NCBI GenBank assembly: GCA_029260655.1
Contig: JAJDCU010000072.1
Coordinates: 1-64,000 of the forward strand
DNA from: Phycisphaeraceae bacterium
GTDB taxonomy: Bacteria; Planctomycetota; Phycisphaerae; Phycisphaerales; Phycisphaeraceae
Direction of reading: 5' to 3'
DNA: 64,000 bases
The notes under the pieces are model-generated. The model was not told the DNA's origin and ran no database searches. It saw only the letters and a list, made by a program, of their open reading frames with translations. Position 1 is the first letter of the stretch. The number at the start of each line of letters is the position of its first letter. Shown here piece after piece: positions 33,717-43,271 of the stretch. The position numbers and the translations under genes were made by a program.

Positions 33717-34244
33717 ATGGCTGAAGAAAATACCCCAAACAGCGCGGCGGCGGACGGCAAGAAGAAGCTGCCCTTGAAAACCATGATCATCCTGGCGACG
33801 GTGCTGCTGATCGAGGCGGCGGCGATCTCCGGGGCGTTCATCTTCGCCGGGGGCCCCGAAACGATCAAGGCCGATGCCGAGCTGCCCGAGGATCTGGCGG
33901 ACAAGGAACGCCAGGTCGAGGTGCTGGTGATCGCCGAGAAGTTCCAGAACACCCGCACCGGCCGAAGCTATCTCTATGACACCGAGATCTACGTCATCAT
34001 CCGCAACAAGAACGTGGACACGGTCGATGCGTCGATCCAGGCGATGCAGGCGCAGTTGAGCACCGAGATCGCGACGATCTTTCGCCGGGCCGAGCCGTCG
34101 TACCTGATGGAGCCGGAACTGGCGACACTGACCCGGCAGGTCGGGGCCGTGCTCATCGAGAAGATCGGCCTGGACAGCGAAAACGAGGTCTACGTAATGG
34201 GCACGTTGATCAAGAAGTGCATCCGCATCCGGGCCGACATGTAA
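33717..34244 (+). CDS. fliL: Flagellar basal-body protein FliL
   Basis: FliL rings the stator and boosts motor torque. The 175-residue protein has a short charged cytoplasmic start, one membrane segment at about 20-42 ([23 protein letters not shown]) and a periplasmic domain with [29 protein letters not shown]. Its C-terminus is [11 protein letters not shown]. Sequence similarity in this family is low; position after motB and before fliN, the topology and size support the call. Confidence 0.85.
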   Translation: MAEENTPNSAAADGKKKLPLKTMIILATVLLIEAAAISGAFIFAGGPETIKADAELPEDLADKERQVEVLVIAEKFQNTRTGRSYLYDTEIYVIIRNKNVDTVDASIQAMQAQLSTEIATIFRRAEPSYLMEPELATLTRQVGAVLIEKIGLDSENEVYVMGTLIKKCIRIRADM

Positions 34245-34263
34245 GGCCCCTTGGGAACCCACC

Positions 34264-34728
34264 ATGACAGACGATGGATCGACAGACCAGACCAAGAGCG
34301 CCGCAGAAGCTGATGCCGAGGCCCAGATGGAGGCCGCGTTGGCCGAGGCCCAGTCGTCGCTGAACCAGATCAAGGAGACGGTGGACGACCCGTCTCCGTC
34401 GGACCTGGCCGGGCTTGGTGACCAGGCCCTCAGCGCCGAGTTGCCCTGCGGGCTGGGGATGCTCGGGGACGTCGACCTGCACGTGATGGTCGAGTTGGGC
34501 CGGACCGATATGCTCGTCGAGGATGTCTTAAAGCTCGGCGCGGGTAGCGTGGTCGAGTTGGACAAGCTCGCGGGCGATCCGGTGGACGTCTACGTTAACC
34601 AGCGCCTGATCGCGCGTGGCGAGGTGTTGGTGCTCAACGACAACTTCTGTATCCGTATCAGTGAGATCGTGGCCAACCTCCAGGAGGAGGCGCAGCAGGC
34701 CACACTAGAGCAGGCGCAGACGGTATGA
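34264..34728 (+). CDS. fliN: Flagellar motor switch protein FliN
   Basis: FliN forms the bottom of the C-ring. After an acidic N-terminal extension of about 65 residues, the 154-residue protein has a SPOA domain (about 75-145) with [43 protein letters not shown] and [18 protein letters not shown], typical of FliN. Only one SPOA domain is present and no CheC-like FliM domain, so it is not a FliM-FliN fusion. It follows fliL by 19 bases, the place where fliM normally sits. Confidence 0.95.
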   Translation: MTDDGSTDQTKSAAEADAEAQMEAALAEAQSSLNQIKETVDDPSPSDLAGLGDQALSAELPCGLGMLGDVDLHVMVELGRTDMLVEDVLKLGAGSVVELDKLAGDPVDVYVNQRLIARGEVLVLNDNFCIRISEIVANLQEEAQQATLEQAQTV

Positions 34729-34829
34729 TGACCCGCCCGTAAATCGGGCCACGAATCGGGGGTAGCCGAAAGCAGGATGCGATCGGCAGCGACCATGTCG
34801 CTAACACCATCGGCCAGGAGGGCCAGTCG

Positions 34830-35630
34830 GTGACCAAGGCTGTTTTATTAGCGTTGACCACGTGGGTGTTGCTGTTATGCGCCCCGCTTGTCACCGTACA
34901 CGCCGGCAACGCTCCCGACTCGCCGCCTGCAGAGATCAAACCCGCCCATGACGGACCAGGCGCCGCCAACGCCCCCGGCTCCTCCGCCCGACTCACCGAA
35001 CTTGCGCACCGGCTTGCCGCCTCAGACCCGGCCGAGCCGTCAACCAGCCTGATAGAAGCCGGACGTGGGACGACGCCGACGGGGCTGACCCCGCTGTTGA
35101 CCGACACGCCTTTGAGGCGACGCTCCGATCCAGGCGCGGATACCGTTCCGGCCGTGGGCTCCCGTGGTTGGCTGCTGAAGACCCTGACCGCTTTGGGGGT
35201 GGTGATCGGGCTTGCGCTGCTGGTTCGGATGGGCTATGCCCGGCTGGGGGGGAAGGTCGCCACGTCCCAGAGCCCGGTGGTCGAAGTCCTTAGCCGTACG
35301 AACGTCGCGCCGCGCAGCCATGTGCTGCTGCTGCGTGTCGGCGGGCGCGTGTTGGTAGTCAGCGATTCGTCGGCGGGGATGCGCACCCTCGCCAGCGTGG
35401 ACGATCCCGAGGAGGTTGCCGATCTGCTGGGCGCGGTCAGCGCGGCCAAGCCTGCCAGCATCAGCCGGGGGTTTGCCCAGTTGTTCCAGCGGTTCAACGA
35501 GGAGCACGAGCAACAGGACAAACTCGATGATGCCGGTTCGCCCGAGCAGCGTGTCGGGCGTGTACGTGAGAGCATGTCCGATCTGCTGGCGCGTGTCCGC
35601 GGCCTTGGCCGGGGGGAGGGGGTTCGATGA
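34830..35630 (+). CDS. fliO: Flagellar export protein FliO
   Basis: FliO helps assemble FliP in the export gate. The 266-residue protein starts at GTG 34830 with AGGAGG eight bases upstream. It has a signal-like N-terminus (about 5-25), a disordered periplasmic stretch and one membrane segment at about 113-133 (LLKTLTALGVVIGLALLVRMGYA). The cytoplasmic FliO domain follows with VVEVLSRTNVAPRSHVLLLRVGGRVLVVSDSS. It is longer than the enteric protein, as in other species with an N-terminal extension. It overlaps fliP by 4 bases. Confidence 0.88.
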   Translation: MTKAVLLALTTWVLLLCAPLVTVHAGNAPDSPPAEIKPAHDGPGAANAPGSSARLTELAHRLAASDPAEPSTSLIEAGRGTTPTGLTPLLTDTPLRRRSDPGADTVPAVGSRGWLLKTLTALGVVIGLALLVRMGYARLGGKVATSQSPVVEVLSRTNVAPRSHVLLLRVGGRVLVVSDSSAGMRTLASVDDPEEVADLLGAVSAAKPASISRGFAQLFQRFNEEHEQQDKLDDAGSPEQRVGRVRESMSDLLARVRGLGRGEGVR

Positions 35631-36484
35631 TCCATCACCGGCCGGTCTGGGTCTGGTGGATCGCTTGCCTGTTGGCGGCGCTGCTTCTGCTTTTTGCAGC
35701 GACCCCCGCGCAAGGCCAGGCTTCGCAGGACGCCTTTGATGCGACCAATGTCGGCTCGATCCTCAAGGAGGCCGGCCGCGCTCTGCCGGGGGGGGATGAG
35801 ACGGGCGGCGGCAACTTCTCCGCCACGATCTCGATCGTCCTCCTGCTGAGTGTCTTGTCGCTGGCGCCGTCGATCCTGGTGATGTGCACCAGCTTCACGC
35901 GGATCATTGTCGTGCTGGCGCTCTTGCGTCAGGCGATCGGGACACAGTCGTTGCCGCCGTCGCAGGTGATCGTCGGGCTGGCGCTGTTCATGACCATGCT
36001 GGTGATGGCCCCGACGTTCGACCAGGTCAACCGCCAGGCGATCGTCCCCCTGACAGAGAACAAGATCAATGAGCTTGAAGCCTGGTCGTTGGCCAAGGGC
36101 CCGATCAAGACTTTCATGTTCGATCAGATCCAATACGCGGGCAACGAGGACGGCATCTTCATGATCCTCGAGTACCGGGGGGTGGACACCAGCCGGCCCG
36201 AATTGATGACCCTCGAAAAGGATGTTGACTTCATCACGCTTGTGCCGGCGTTTATCCTCAGCGAGTTGAAGGTCGCGTTCCTGATGGGGTTCCAACTCTA
36301 CTTGCCGTTCTTGATTATCGACATGGTGATTTCGAGCATCCTGATCTCGATGGGGATGATGATGCTTCCCCCTGTGTTGATCTCGCTTCCGTTCAAGCTG
36401 CTGCTGTTTGTGCTGGTGGACGGCTGGATGTTGGTGGCGGGGAACCTGTTATCGAGTTTCGCGGTCCCGGGGATAACGACGTAG
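35627..36484 (+). CDS. fliP: Flagellar type III export protein FliP
   Basis: FliP forms the core of the export channel with FliQ and FliR. This 285-residue protein has an N-terminal cleavable signal (about 1-30) and the motif VMCTSFTRIIVVLALLRQAIGTQSLPPSQVIVGLALFMT. The C-terminal half contains ITLVPAFILSELKVAFLMGFQLYLPFLIIDMVISSILISMGMMMLPPVLISLPFKLLLFVLVDGW, among the most conserved stretches of the flagellar export system. The start overlaps fliO. Confidence 0.97.
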   Translation: MIHHRPVWVWWIACLLAALLLLFAATPAQGQASQDAFDATNVGSILKEAGRALPGGDETGGGNFSATISIVLLLSVLSLAPSILVMCTSFTRIIVVLALLRQAIGTQSLPPSQVIVGLALFMTMLVMAPTFDQVNRQAIVPLTENKINELEAWSLAKGPIKTFMFDQIQYAGNEDGIFMILEYRGVDTSRPELMTLEKDVDFITLVPAFILSELKVAFLMGFQLYLPFLIIDMVISSILISMGMMMLPPVLISLPFKLLLFVLVDGWMLVAGNLLSSFAVPGITT

Positions 36485-36535
36485 GCGCTGCGGTGCGCCC
36501 CCGTTGCGCGCCGCCTGAATGAGAAAGGGCCCGGC

Positions 36536-36796
36536 ATGGGCATGACGGTTGACCAGGCGATCGATGTGGTGCGTGAGACGCTGACGCTGATGCTGATGCT
36601 GTCTGCGCCGATCCTGGCCGCCGCGCTGGTGATCGGGCTGGCGGTGAGCCTGTTGCAGGCGGTGACACAGGTGCAGGAGCAGACCCTGAGCTTCGTGCCG
36701 AAGATCATCGGGATGGCGCTGGCGGCGATTTTCGTCCTGCCCTGGATCATCACAAAGATCATGGACTTTTCGGCCCGGATGTTCAGCGGCGCGTGA
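36536..36796 (+). CDS. fliQ: Flagellar type III export protein FliQ
   Basis: This 86-residue protein has two membrane helices (about 17-40 and 52-75), with the conserved AVSLLQAVTQVQEQTLSFVPKIIGM segment between and within them. It is a small subunit of the export gate next to FliP and FliR. Length and sequence match the family. Standard fliP-fliQ-fliR order. Confidence 0.96.
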   Translation: MGMTVDQAIDVVRETLTLMLMLSAPILAAALVIGLAVSLLQAVTQVQEQTLSFVPKIIGMALAAIFVLPWIITKIMDFSARMFSGA

Positions 36797-36820
36797 GTGT
36801 ATTGTGTGACAGACGGAGCA

Positions 36821-36837
36821 GGCGGGCGGAGCCCGCC
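36821..36837. repeat. REP-like hairpin between fliQ and fliR
   Basis: GGCGGGC-GGA-GCCCGCC is a perfect 7-bp stem with the GGA loop also seen in the right element at 13374. It lies in the fliQ-fliR gap, 27 bases before the fliR start. It has no T-run, so it is unlikely to end transcription of the operon. Confidence 0.6.
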
Positions 36838-36864
36838 GCGGTAAAGGCATGGAGGCTGTAGTAA

Positions 36865-37671
36865 GTGCCAGGCGATTTTGGACCCCTGCTGGATCACCTG
36901 CCCGCGTGGCTGATGGTCATGTTCCGCCTGTCGGGCATCTTTATCCTCGCGCCGATCCTCGGCAGCGCGACCATCCCCCGGATCGTCAAGGTCATGCTGG
37001 TGTTTACCCTGACCTTCTGCGTCTACCCGATGCTGTTGACCTCGGGCAGGCCCGCCGCCGCTTCGCTGACCGCGATCATCGACCACGGCCTGTCGCTGTG
37101 GACGATGATCCCCTACGTCGCCATGGAGTTGATGGTCGGGCTGATCATCGGGTACGCCGCCAGCCTCCCGCTGATCGGGATGCAACTCGGCGGCGACGCC
37201 ATCGACAAGCAGATGGGGATCGGCTTTGCCGACATCGTCAACCCCGAGTCCGGCGAACAGTCCGGCGTGATGGCCAACAGCTTGTTCATGATGTCGCTAG
37301 CCATCTTCGCCATCCTCGGCGGACACCGCGTCATGCTCATGGTCCTGGTCGGCAGCTTCGATCACGTCCCGATCGGCGGGTTCAACGGGTTTGGGGAGCT
37401 GGTCACCATGGTCGTGGGGATGTTGTCGGTCGCGTTCGAGATGGGGCTTCGGATCGCGGCGCCGCTGCTGTGCCTGATCTTCCTCCAGACGGTGGCGATG
37501 GGCTTTATCGCCCGAACGGTCCCACAACTGAACGTGATGAGCGTCGGGTTCTCGATCCGCATCCTCAACGGCACGGTCATGATGATCGCGTTCATCTCGA
37601 TCGCCGCATGGGTCTTCGCCAACGAGATGTGGGTTCTGCTTGAACACATGGTGTCCTTCTTCGGTCTTTAA
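36865..37671 (+). CDS. fliR: Flagellar type III export protein FliR
   Basis: FliR completes the export gate core. The 268-residue protein starts at GTG 36865 and has six or so hydrophobic segments, opening with LPAWLMVMFRLSGIFILAPILGS. It continues with the GYAASLPLIGMQLGGDAIDKQMGIGFADIVNP region, typical of FliR/SctT. AGGCTGTAGTAA lies upstream with no strong ribosome site. It is followed by flhB after 9 bases. Confidence 0.95.
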   Translation: MPGDFGPLLDHLPAWLMVMFRLSGIFILAPILGSATIPRIVKVMLVFTLTFCVYPMLLTSGRPAAASLTAIIDHGLSLWTMIPYVAMELMVGLIIGYAASLPLIGMQLGGDAIDKQMGIGFADIVNPESGEQSGVMANSLFMMSLAIFAILGGHRVMLMVLVGSFDHVPIGGFNGFGELVTMVVGMLSVAFEMGLRIAAPLLCLIFLQTVAMGFIARTVPQLNVMSVGFSIRILNGTVMMIAFISIAAWVFANEMWVLLEHMVSFFGL

Positions 37672-37680
37672 CGGTGATCC

Positions 37681-38751
37681 ATGGCTGAGAATGAATTCGA
37701 AAAATCCGAGGCCCCAACCCCCAGGCGATTGCAGGAGGCCCGCGACGACGGCAACGTCGCGCGGAGCACGGATCTGACGGCCGCCTGCATGCTCTTGGCC
37801 GGGGTCGTGGCGATGAACATGCTGGGCACGCGGGTGTTCGACGGGCTGGGCACCGCGACCGGGACCCTGCTCAGCTCGGGCCACGCCAGCAACCCGACAC
37901 GCATCCAGGGGCTGGGGGAGTCGGTGTATTACAGCGTCTACATGTTTGCCGCGGCGCTTGGGCCGATCGTCCTGGCCATCGCGGCGGTCGGGATCGCCTC
38001 GTCGCTGGGTCAGGTCGGGTTCCTCCTCACGTTCAAGCCGTTGGAGCCGAACTTCGGCAAGCTCTCGCCGCTCAAGGGTATTGCGAACCTTTTCAAACTC
38101 CGGTCGTTGATGCGTCTGGCCATGAGCGTGTTGAAGGTGGGGGTCATCGCGGCGGTGGCCGGTTGGTTCGTGGTCAATGACATGCCCCGCATCCTTCATA
38201 TCGCCGAGTTGGCCGTGCCCCAGGCCCTCGCCGCCGGGGCCACGCTGGTCTACGGCCTGGCGCTGAAGCTGGCGATCCTCCTGCTGGTCCTGGCACTGAT
38301 CGACTACATTTTTCAGCGCTGGCAGCACGAGCAGGATCTGAAGATGAGTAAGCAGGACGTCAAGGAAGAGATGAAGCGGATGGAGGGCGATCCACAGGTC
38401 AAGCAGCGCCGCACCCGTGTCGCCCGGCAACTGGCGATGCAGCGCGTCGCCCAGGCCGTGCCCCAGGCGGACGTCATCGTCACCAACCCGACCCACTTCT
38501 CGATTGCGCTGAAGTACGACTCGGGTTCGATGCGCGCCCCCAAGGTGATCGCCAAGGGCGCCGACTTCATGGCCATGCGCATCCGGCAGATCGCCATCGC
38601 CAACGGCATCCCCCTGATAGAACGCAAGCCCCTGGCGCAGGCGCTATACCGTGAAGTGGACATCGGCCAGGAGGTCCCCGCGGAGCACTACGCCGCCGTC
38701 GCGGAAATACTGGCATACGTCTACCGGCTCAGCGGGAGGAAGACAGCGTGA
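37681..38751 (+). CDS. flhB: Flagellar export switch protein FlhB
   Basis: FlhB controls the switch from rod/hook to filament export. The 356-residue protein opens EFEKSEAPTPRRLQEARDDGNVARSTDL, as in all FlhB/SctU. Four membrane segments follow (to about residue 210). The cytoplasmic domain has the self-cleaving NPTH site (Asn269-His272) in VTNPTHFSIALKYD, followed by IRQIAIANGIPLIERKPLAQALYREV. The C-terminus is short. All key residues are present. Confidence 0.97.
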   Translation: MAENEFEKSEAPTPRRLQEARDDGNVARSTDLTAACMLLAGVVAMNMLGTRVFDGLGTATGTLLSSGHASNPTRIQGLGESVYYSVYMFAAALGPIVLAIAAVGIASSLGQVGFLLTFKPLEPNFGKLSPLKGIANLFKLRSLMRLAMSVLKVGVIAAVAGWFVVNDMPRILHIAELAVPQALAAGATLVYGLALKLAILLLVLALIDYIFQRWQHEQDLKMSKQDVKEEMKRMEGDPQVKQRRTRVARQLAMQRVAQAVPQADVIVTNPTHFSIALKYDSGSMRAPKVIAKGADFMAMRIRQIAIANGIPLIERKPLAQALYREVDIGQEVPAEHYAAVAEILAYVYRLSGRKTA

Positions 38752-38788
38752 CTTAGACACCAACCATACCTAGAACCGTTTTCTATTT

Positions 38789-38836
38789 AGCCCCGGGTCC
38801 ACGACCCGAGGCCGACCCTCGGACGTGGTCCGGGGG
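38789..38836. repeat. Long imperfect hairpin between flhB and flhA
   Basis: GCCCCGGGTCCACG starting at 38790 pairs with CGTGGTCCGGGGGC ending at 38836. An inner CCGAGG/CCTCGG stem sits next to the loop. About 18 bp form with a few mismatches and one bulge. It is a REP-like palindrome; the GC-rich tip and arms resemble those at 13316. Confidence 0.65.
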
Positions 38837-38863
38837 CAAAATAAAGAAGATCTGCACCCATAC

Positions 38864-41068
38864 ATGGCGAACACCCCCTCACTAAACACGCCCCACTGGC
38901 TCAGCCGGTTGAACCGGTACCGGCCGCTGCTGGTTCCGATTGCGTTCATCGGGATGCTCTCGATGGTCGTCGTCCCGATGCCGCCGATGCTCATGGACCT
39001 GATGATCTCGGCGAACATCGCGCTGGCGGTGATCATCCTGCTCACGACGATCTTCGTTCAGAGCCCGCTGGACTTCTCGGTGTTCCCGTCGCTTTTGCTG
39101 GGCACGACCTTGTTCCGGCTGGTCCTGAACATCGCGACGACGAAGATGATCCTCTCGGCCGACGCCAGCTCACCGCAGCAGGCGACCGCGGCGGCGGGGA
39201 AAGTGATCGAGGCCTTTTCCCAGTTCGTGACCGGATCGTCGATCGTGGTCGGGGTGGTCATGTTTATGATCCTGATCATTATCCAGTTCGTGGTGATCAC
39301 CAAGGGCGCCACGCGGATCTCCGAGGTCGCGGCGCGTTTCACGTTGGACGGGATGCCCGGCAAGCAGATGGCGATCGACGCCGACCTCAACGCCGGGCTG
39401 ATCGATGAGCAGGCGGCACGGCAGCGCCGCGAGTCGATCGCGCAGGAGGCCGACTTCTACGGTGCGATGGACGGTGCCGCGAAGTTTGTCCGCGGCGACG
39501 CGATCGCCGGGATCATCATCACGGCGGTGAACATCCTCGGCGGGTTCGCGATCGGTGTGTTCATGAACCAGTGGACGGTCGGTGAGTCGGTCGAGGTGTT
39601 TACGAAGCTGACGGTCGGGGACGGCCTGGTGTCTCAGCTCCCGGCGTTTGTGATCTCGATCGCGGCGGGCCTGATCGTGACCCGTTCCAGCAGCCGGGCT
39701 GACCTTGGGACGGAGATGACGGATCAGTTGACCAGCCGGAGCGCGGCGGTGGGGATCACCGGCGGGTTCCTGCTGCTGTTGGGCTTGCTGACGCCGCTTC
39801 CGACCGCGCCGATGCTGGTGATTGGCAGTGGGCTGGGGTTGTTCGTGATACTGAACCAGCGGACAGAGACCCAGGCGGCGGCGAAGGTCCAGGCCGAGCA
39901 AGCCGCCAAGGCGACCCAACCCGATCAGGGGCCGGTCGAAGAGGTGATGAAGGTCGATACCCTGGAGTTGGAGGTCGGCTACGGGCTGGTCCGGCTGGTC
40001 GATCACACACAGGGCGGCGACCTGCTGAACCGGATCACGATGATCCGCCGGCAATTGGCCACGGAGATGGGGATGGTGATGCCGCCGGTGCGGATCCGGG
40101 ACAACATGCAGCTGCAGCCCAACGACTACCAGATCAAGATCCGCGGCAACGCGCTGGCGGAAGGGCAGTTGCACCCGGGCCAGTACCTGGCGATGGACAG
40201 CGGTCTGGCGTCCGAGCCGCTGCCGGGGGTGAAGACGACCGAGCCGGCGTTCGGGCTCGAGGCTGTCTGGATCAGCCCGGGCCAGAAGGAGCGCGCCGAG
40301 GCCCTGAACTACACCGTGGTCGGCGCGACCGACGTGCTGGCGACCCACATCACCGAGGTCGTCCGCAACCACGCGCGCGAGCTGTTGACTCGCGAGGAGA
40401 CGAACAACCTGATCGTGCAGCTCAAGGAGCGGGCACCCAAGCTCTGCGAGGAAGTGTTGGTCGCTGTCGGCGACAAGCCGCCCCTGGTCAAGCCCGGCGA
40501 GCTTCAGCGTGTATTGCAGAACCTGCTGGCCGAGCGCGTGTCTGTCCGTGACCTGGAGGTGATCGTTGAGACACTGGGTGACTGGGCGACGCGGACCAAG
40601 GACATGGACGTATTGACCGAATATGTCCGCAACGCGCTGCGCCGGACAATCTGTAACCAGTACACTGTGTCCGAGCCTGCCGGCGACGGCGTGACGCCCG
40701 GGCAGATGGTCAACAAGCTCTACTGCGTCAGCTTGGACCCGGCTTTGGAGGATCTGATCAATGGCTACATCGAACGCTCGGCCGAGGGGACAAATATGAC
40801 GATGCCCCCGGCGGTGGCGAACCGGGTGACGACCGCGCTGTTGCAGGAGCTTCAGCGGTTGGTCCAGGCCGGCCACCACCCGCTGGCTCTTGCTTCGCCG
40901 CAGGTCAGAAGCCAGGTACGTCAACTGATCGAGCCTCACCTGCCCAACGCCGCGGTGTTAGGCTACAACGAGGTCAGCAAGGGGATCGAGGTCGAGTCGC
41001 TGGGGCTGGTCCAGGCGAACGAAAACAGTGAACCGATGGTCGAAACGCTACAAGGGGCCGCGAATTGA
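38864..41068 (+). CDS. flhA: Flagellar export gate protein FlhA
   Basis: FlhA is the export gate that receives substrate-chaperone complexes. I used ATG 38864 (734 residues); an ATG 39 bases earlier is possible and has no better ribosome site. The N-terminal half has eight membrane segments (to about 325). The highly conserved cytoplasmic FHIPEP-like loop is present, seen here as LDFSVFPSLLLGTTLFRLVLNIATTKMIL and VARFTLDGMPGKQMAIDADLNAGLI. The C-terminal domain follows, ending AVLGYNEVSKGIEVESLG. The flhF start overlaps its stop (TTGA). Confidence 0.97.
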   Translation: MANTPSLNTPHWLSRLNRYRPLLVPIAFIGMLSMVVVPMPPMLMDLMISANIALAVIILLTTIFVQSPLDFSVFPSLLLGTTLFRLVLNIATTKMILSADASSPQQATAAAGKVIEAFSQFVTGSSIVVGVVMFMILIIIQFVVITKGATRISEVAARFTLDGMPGKQMAIDADLNAGLIDEQAARQRRESIAQEADFYGAMDGAAKFVRGDAIAGIIITAVNILGGFAIGVFMNQWTVGESVEVFTKLTVGDGLVSQLPAFVISIAAGLIVTRSSSRADLGTEMTDQLTSRSAAVGITGGFLLLLGLLTPLPTAPMLVIGSGLGLFVILNQRTETQAAAKVQAEQAAKATQPDQGPVEEVMKVDTLELEVGYGLVRLVDHTQGGDLLNRITMIRRQLATEMGMVMPPVRIRDNMQLQPNDYQIKIRGNALAEGQLHPGQYLAMDSGLASEPLPGVKTTEPAFGLEAVWISPGQKERAEALNYTVVGATDVLATHITEVVRNHARELLTREETNNLIVQLKERAPKLCEEVLVAVGDKPPLVKPGELQRVLQNLLAERVSVRDLEVIVETLGDWATRTKDMDVLTEYVRNALRRTICNQYTVSEPAGDGVTPGQMVNKLYCVSLDPALEDLINGYIERSAEGTNMTMPPAVANRVTTALLQELQRLVQAGHHPLALASPQVRSQVRQLIEPHLPNAAVLGYNEVSKGIEVESLGLVQANENSEPMVETLQGAAN

Positions 41069-42390
41069 ATCTTAAGACTTTCACCGCACACTCCATGGCC
41101 CAGGCGATGGCGCTGGTGAAGCGTGACCTGGGCACCGACGCGGTCATCCTGCACACGCGCAGCTATCGGCGTGGCGGGCTGTTGGGGATCGGGGCCAAGA
41201 CCGTGGTGGAGGTGACCGCCGGGCGGGGTGAAGACCTTGGCCGTGCACGCCGACGGGTGAGCCCGCCTGCGCGTCCGGCGTCGCTGCCCAAACGCAGGCC
41301 GCCGACCACCGCCGACGATACCAAACAACACGCCGCCGCCGGCGACCTGATCCGTCGCACCTACGCCGCCGCCAAAGCCGAGGTCGAGCAGACCTACCAG
41401 AAGCAGGCGAAGGCGCAGGCAGACCGGGGGGCATCGCCAAAGGTTCAGCTCGCCGGCGCGGTCACGCCAGATACCCGGCAGCTGGCCAAAGAGATGGACG
41501 CCGTCAAACACCTGGTCGCGCAGATGATGCACCAGCAGAAGTCGACCGCCCACGCCTCGCTGCCCAAAGGCCTCTCTCAGCAGTACGCGGCATTGATCCA
41601 GCAGGAGGTCGCGTGCGAGTTGGCCGACGAGGTTGTCAATAAGGTGCGCCATAAACTCAGCGACAAGCAGCTTCACGACGAAGACGCCTGCCGCATGGCC
41701 GTGCGAGAGGAGTTGGCCAGCTTCCTGCCGATCGACCGTGAAGTCGACACGGAGGTCCCGGGCGCGGACGGTCGGCCGCGGACGATCGCCCTGATCGGGC
41801 CGACCGGCGTGGGCAAGACCACGACCATCGCCAAGCTCGCCGCCACCTTCAAACTCAAGCACAAGAAGAAGGTCGCGCTGATTACCCTGGACACCTACCG
41901 CATCGCCGCCGTCGATCAGCTAAGGACCTATGCAGGGATCATCGGCGTGCCACTGCACGTGGTCCTCGAGCCCAAAGAGATCCCCCAGGTGCTCAGCCAG
42001 TGTGCCGATTGCGATGTGGTCCTGATCGATACCGCCGGGCGGTCCCAGCGTGATGATCGGCGTCTGACCCAGCTCTCGGCGTTCCTGGACCAGGTCAAGC
42101 CCCATGAGACGCACCTGGTCCTGTCCTCGACCTGCTCCCAGAAGGTGCTGATGGAGGCCGTCCAGCGGTTCAGCCAAGTCAGGACGGATAAAATTATCTT
42201 TACCAAACTCGACGAGGCGGTTACCTTTGGGGTATTGCTGAACGTTCTGGGCAAGGCGGACATGCGTCTAAGTTATGTAACGACGGGGCAGGAAGTGCCC
42301 CACCAGATCGAGCCGGGCTGCCCGAACCGGCTGGCGGACCTGGTGTTGGGACAAGCGGTGGGTGAGACCAATGATCGTCGATCAAGCTGA
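41065..42390 (+). CDS. flhF: Flagellar placement GTPase FlhF
   Basis: FlhF is an SRP-like GTPase that sets flagellum position, usually polar. It starts at TTG 41065. The 441-residue protein has the N-terminal MNLKTFTAHSMAQAMALVKRDLGTDAVILHTR, a basic and variable B domain (about 60-150) and an NG domain. The NG domain has GPTGVGKTTTIAKLAATF, ITLDTYRIAAVDQLRTYA and DTAGRSQRDD. Coupling to flhA upstream and flhG downstream is standard. It suggests polar or number-limited flagella (inference). Confidence 0.96.
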   Translation: MNLKTFTAHSMAQAMALVKRDLGTDAVILHTRSYRRGGLLGIGAKTVVEVTAGRGEDLGRARRRVSPPARPASLPKRRPPTTADDTKQHAAAGDLIRRTYAAAKAEVEQTYQKQAKAQADRGASPKVQLAGAVTPDTRQLAKEMDAVKHLVAQMMHQQKSTAHASLPKGLSQQYAALIQQEVACELADEVVNKVRHKLSDKQLHDEDACRMAVREELASFLPIDREVDTEVPGADGRPRTIALIGPTGVGKTTTIAKLAATFKLKHKKKVALITLDTYRIAAVDQLRTYAGIIGVPLHVVLEPKEIPQVLSQCADCDVVLIDTAGRSQRDDRRLTQLSAFLDQVKPHETHLVLSSTCSQKVLMEAVQRFSQVRTDKIIFTKLDEAVTFGVLLNVLGKADMRLSYVTTGQEVPHQIEPGCPNRLADLVLGQAVGETNDRRSS

Positions 42391-43264
42391 GGCATTACGA
42401 GAGCTGGTAGCCGAGGATCGGGCCGCGTCATACCGTCCGGTGGGGCAGGCGGCTGGATATCCGGCCAGGCGGGCCACAACCCTGGCGGTGACCAGCGGCA
42501 AGGGCGGGGTCGGCAAGACCTCGGTCTCGGTTAACCTGGCGGTGCAGTTGGCCCGGATGGGCAGGCGGGTCATCCTCCTGGACGCGGACCTGGGGACCGC
42601 CAATGCGGACGTGGTCTGCAATATCAACCCGCCGAGGAACCTCTCACACGTCGTCGCTGGACGGTGTTCACTGCGTCAGTCACTGATCGAGGCGCCGGGG
42701 GGATTCCGGCTGATCGCCGGGGCGTCTGGCCTGTCGCAGATGGCGGCGCTGAGCGAGTTCGAGCGCGGTCGGTTGATGGACCAGATGCGTGAACTCGAGG
42801 AAGACGCCGACCTGATCCTGGTCGACACCGGCGCGGGGGTCGGCCCCAATGTTTTGGGGTTCCTGGTCGCGGTCGATCAAATCCTTGTAGTCACCACCCC
42901 CGAGCCGACCGCCATCACCGATGCCTACGCGGTCATCAAAACCGTCTGTCGGCTTCAAGACGATCTGGATATCCGGCTATTAGTGAACATGGTTCATGGC
43001 GAACGTGAAGCCCGCGAGGTTTTCGACCGTGTGTCGGGGGTTTGCCGGCGTTTCCTGGGTACCGCGCCGCGCTTTGCCGGGCACGTGTTGTCCGACACGC
43101 GCGTGCCTCAGGCAGTGCGCCGACGCCAGCCGTTCGTACTGGAACACCCGGCGTGCCCGGCGAGCATGTGTATGCAGCGGCTGGCCCATCGGATCGACCG
43201 ACACGCCGCGACGCCGCGCGAACATGGGCTGCTTAAACGCATGGCGGCCTGGCTAATCGGTTGA
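42371..43264 (+). CDS. flhG: Flagellar number regulator FlhG (MinD-like ATPase)
   Basis: FlhG/FleN limits flagellar number and stimulates FlhF. I took ATG 42371, giving 297 residues; a GTG nine bases upstream is possible. A basic N-terminus leads into the deviant Walker A SGKGGVGKTSVSVNLA, then LLDADLGTANADVVCNINP and LVDTGAGVGPNVLGFL. The C-terminal membrane-targeting helix is present as KRMAAWLIG. It overlaps flhF by 20 bases and is the last gene before a probable terminator. Confidence 0.94.
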   Translation: MIVDQAEALRELVAEDRAASYRPVGQAAGYPARRATTLAVTSGKGGVGKTSVSVNLAVQLARMGRRVILLDADLGTANADVVCNINPPRNLSHVVAGRCSLRQSLIEAPGGFRLIAGASGLSQMAALSEFERGRLMDQMRELEEDADLILVDTGAGVGPNVLGFLVAVDQILVVTTPEPTAITDAYAVIKTVCRLQDDLDIRLLVNMVHGEREAREVFDRVSGVCRRFLGTAPRFAGHVLSDTRVPQAVRRRQPFVLEHPACPASMCMQRLAHRIDRHAATPREHGLLKRMAAWLIG

Positions 43265-43271
43265 GTCTTTA

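Noticed and set aside
34740-34829. Possible c-di-GMP or other riboswitch before fliO
   Set aside because: A short AGCAGGATGC stretch recurs before dapB (about 4018), but no conserved riboswitch core or consistent pairing could be found.
39170-40939. 589-codon open frame on the minus strand opposite flhA
   Set aside because: It is a shadow of the high-GC codon pattern of flhA, with low-complexity Arg/His/Asp/Gln composition and no domain pattern. FlhA on the other strand is unambiguous.
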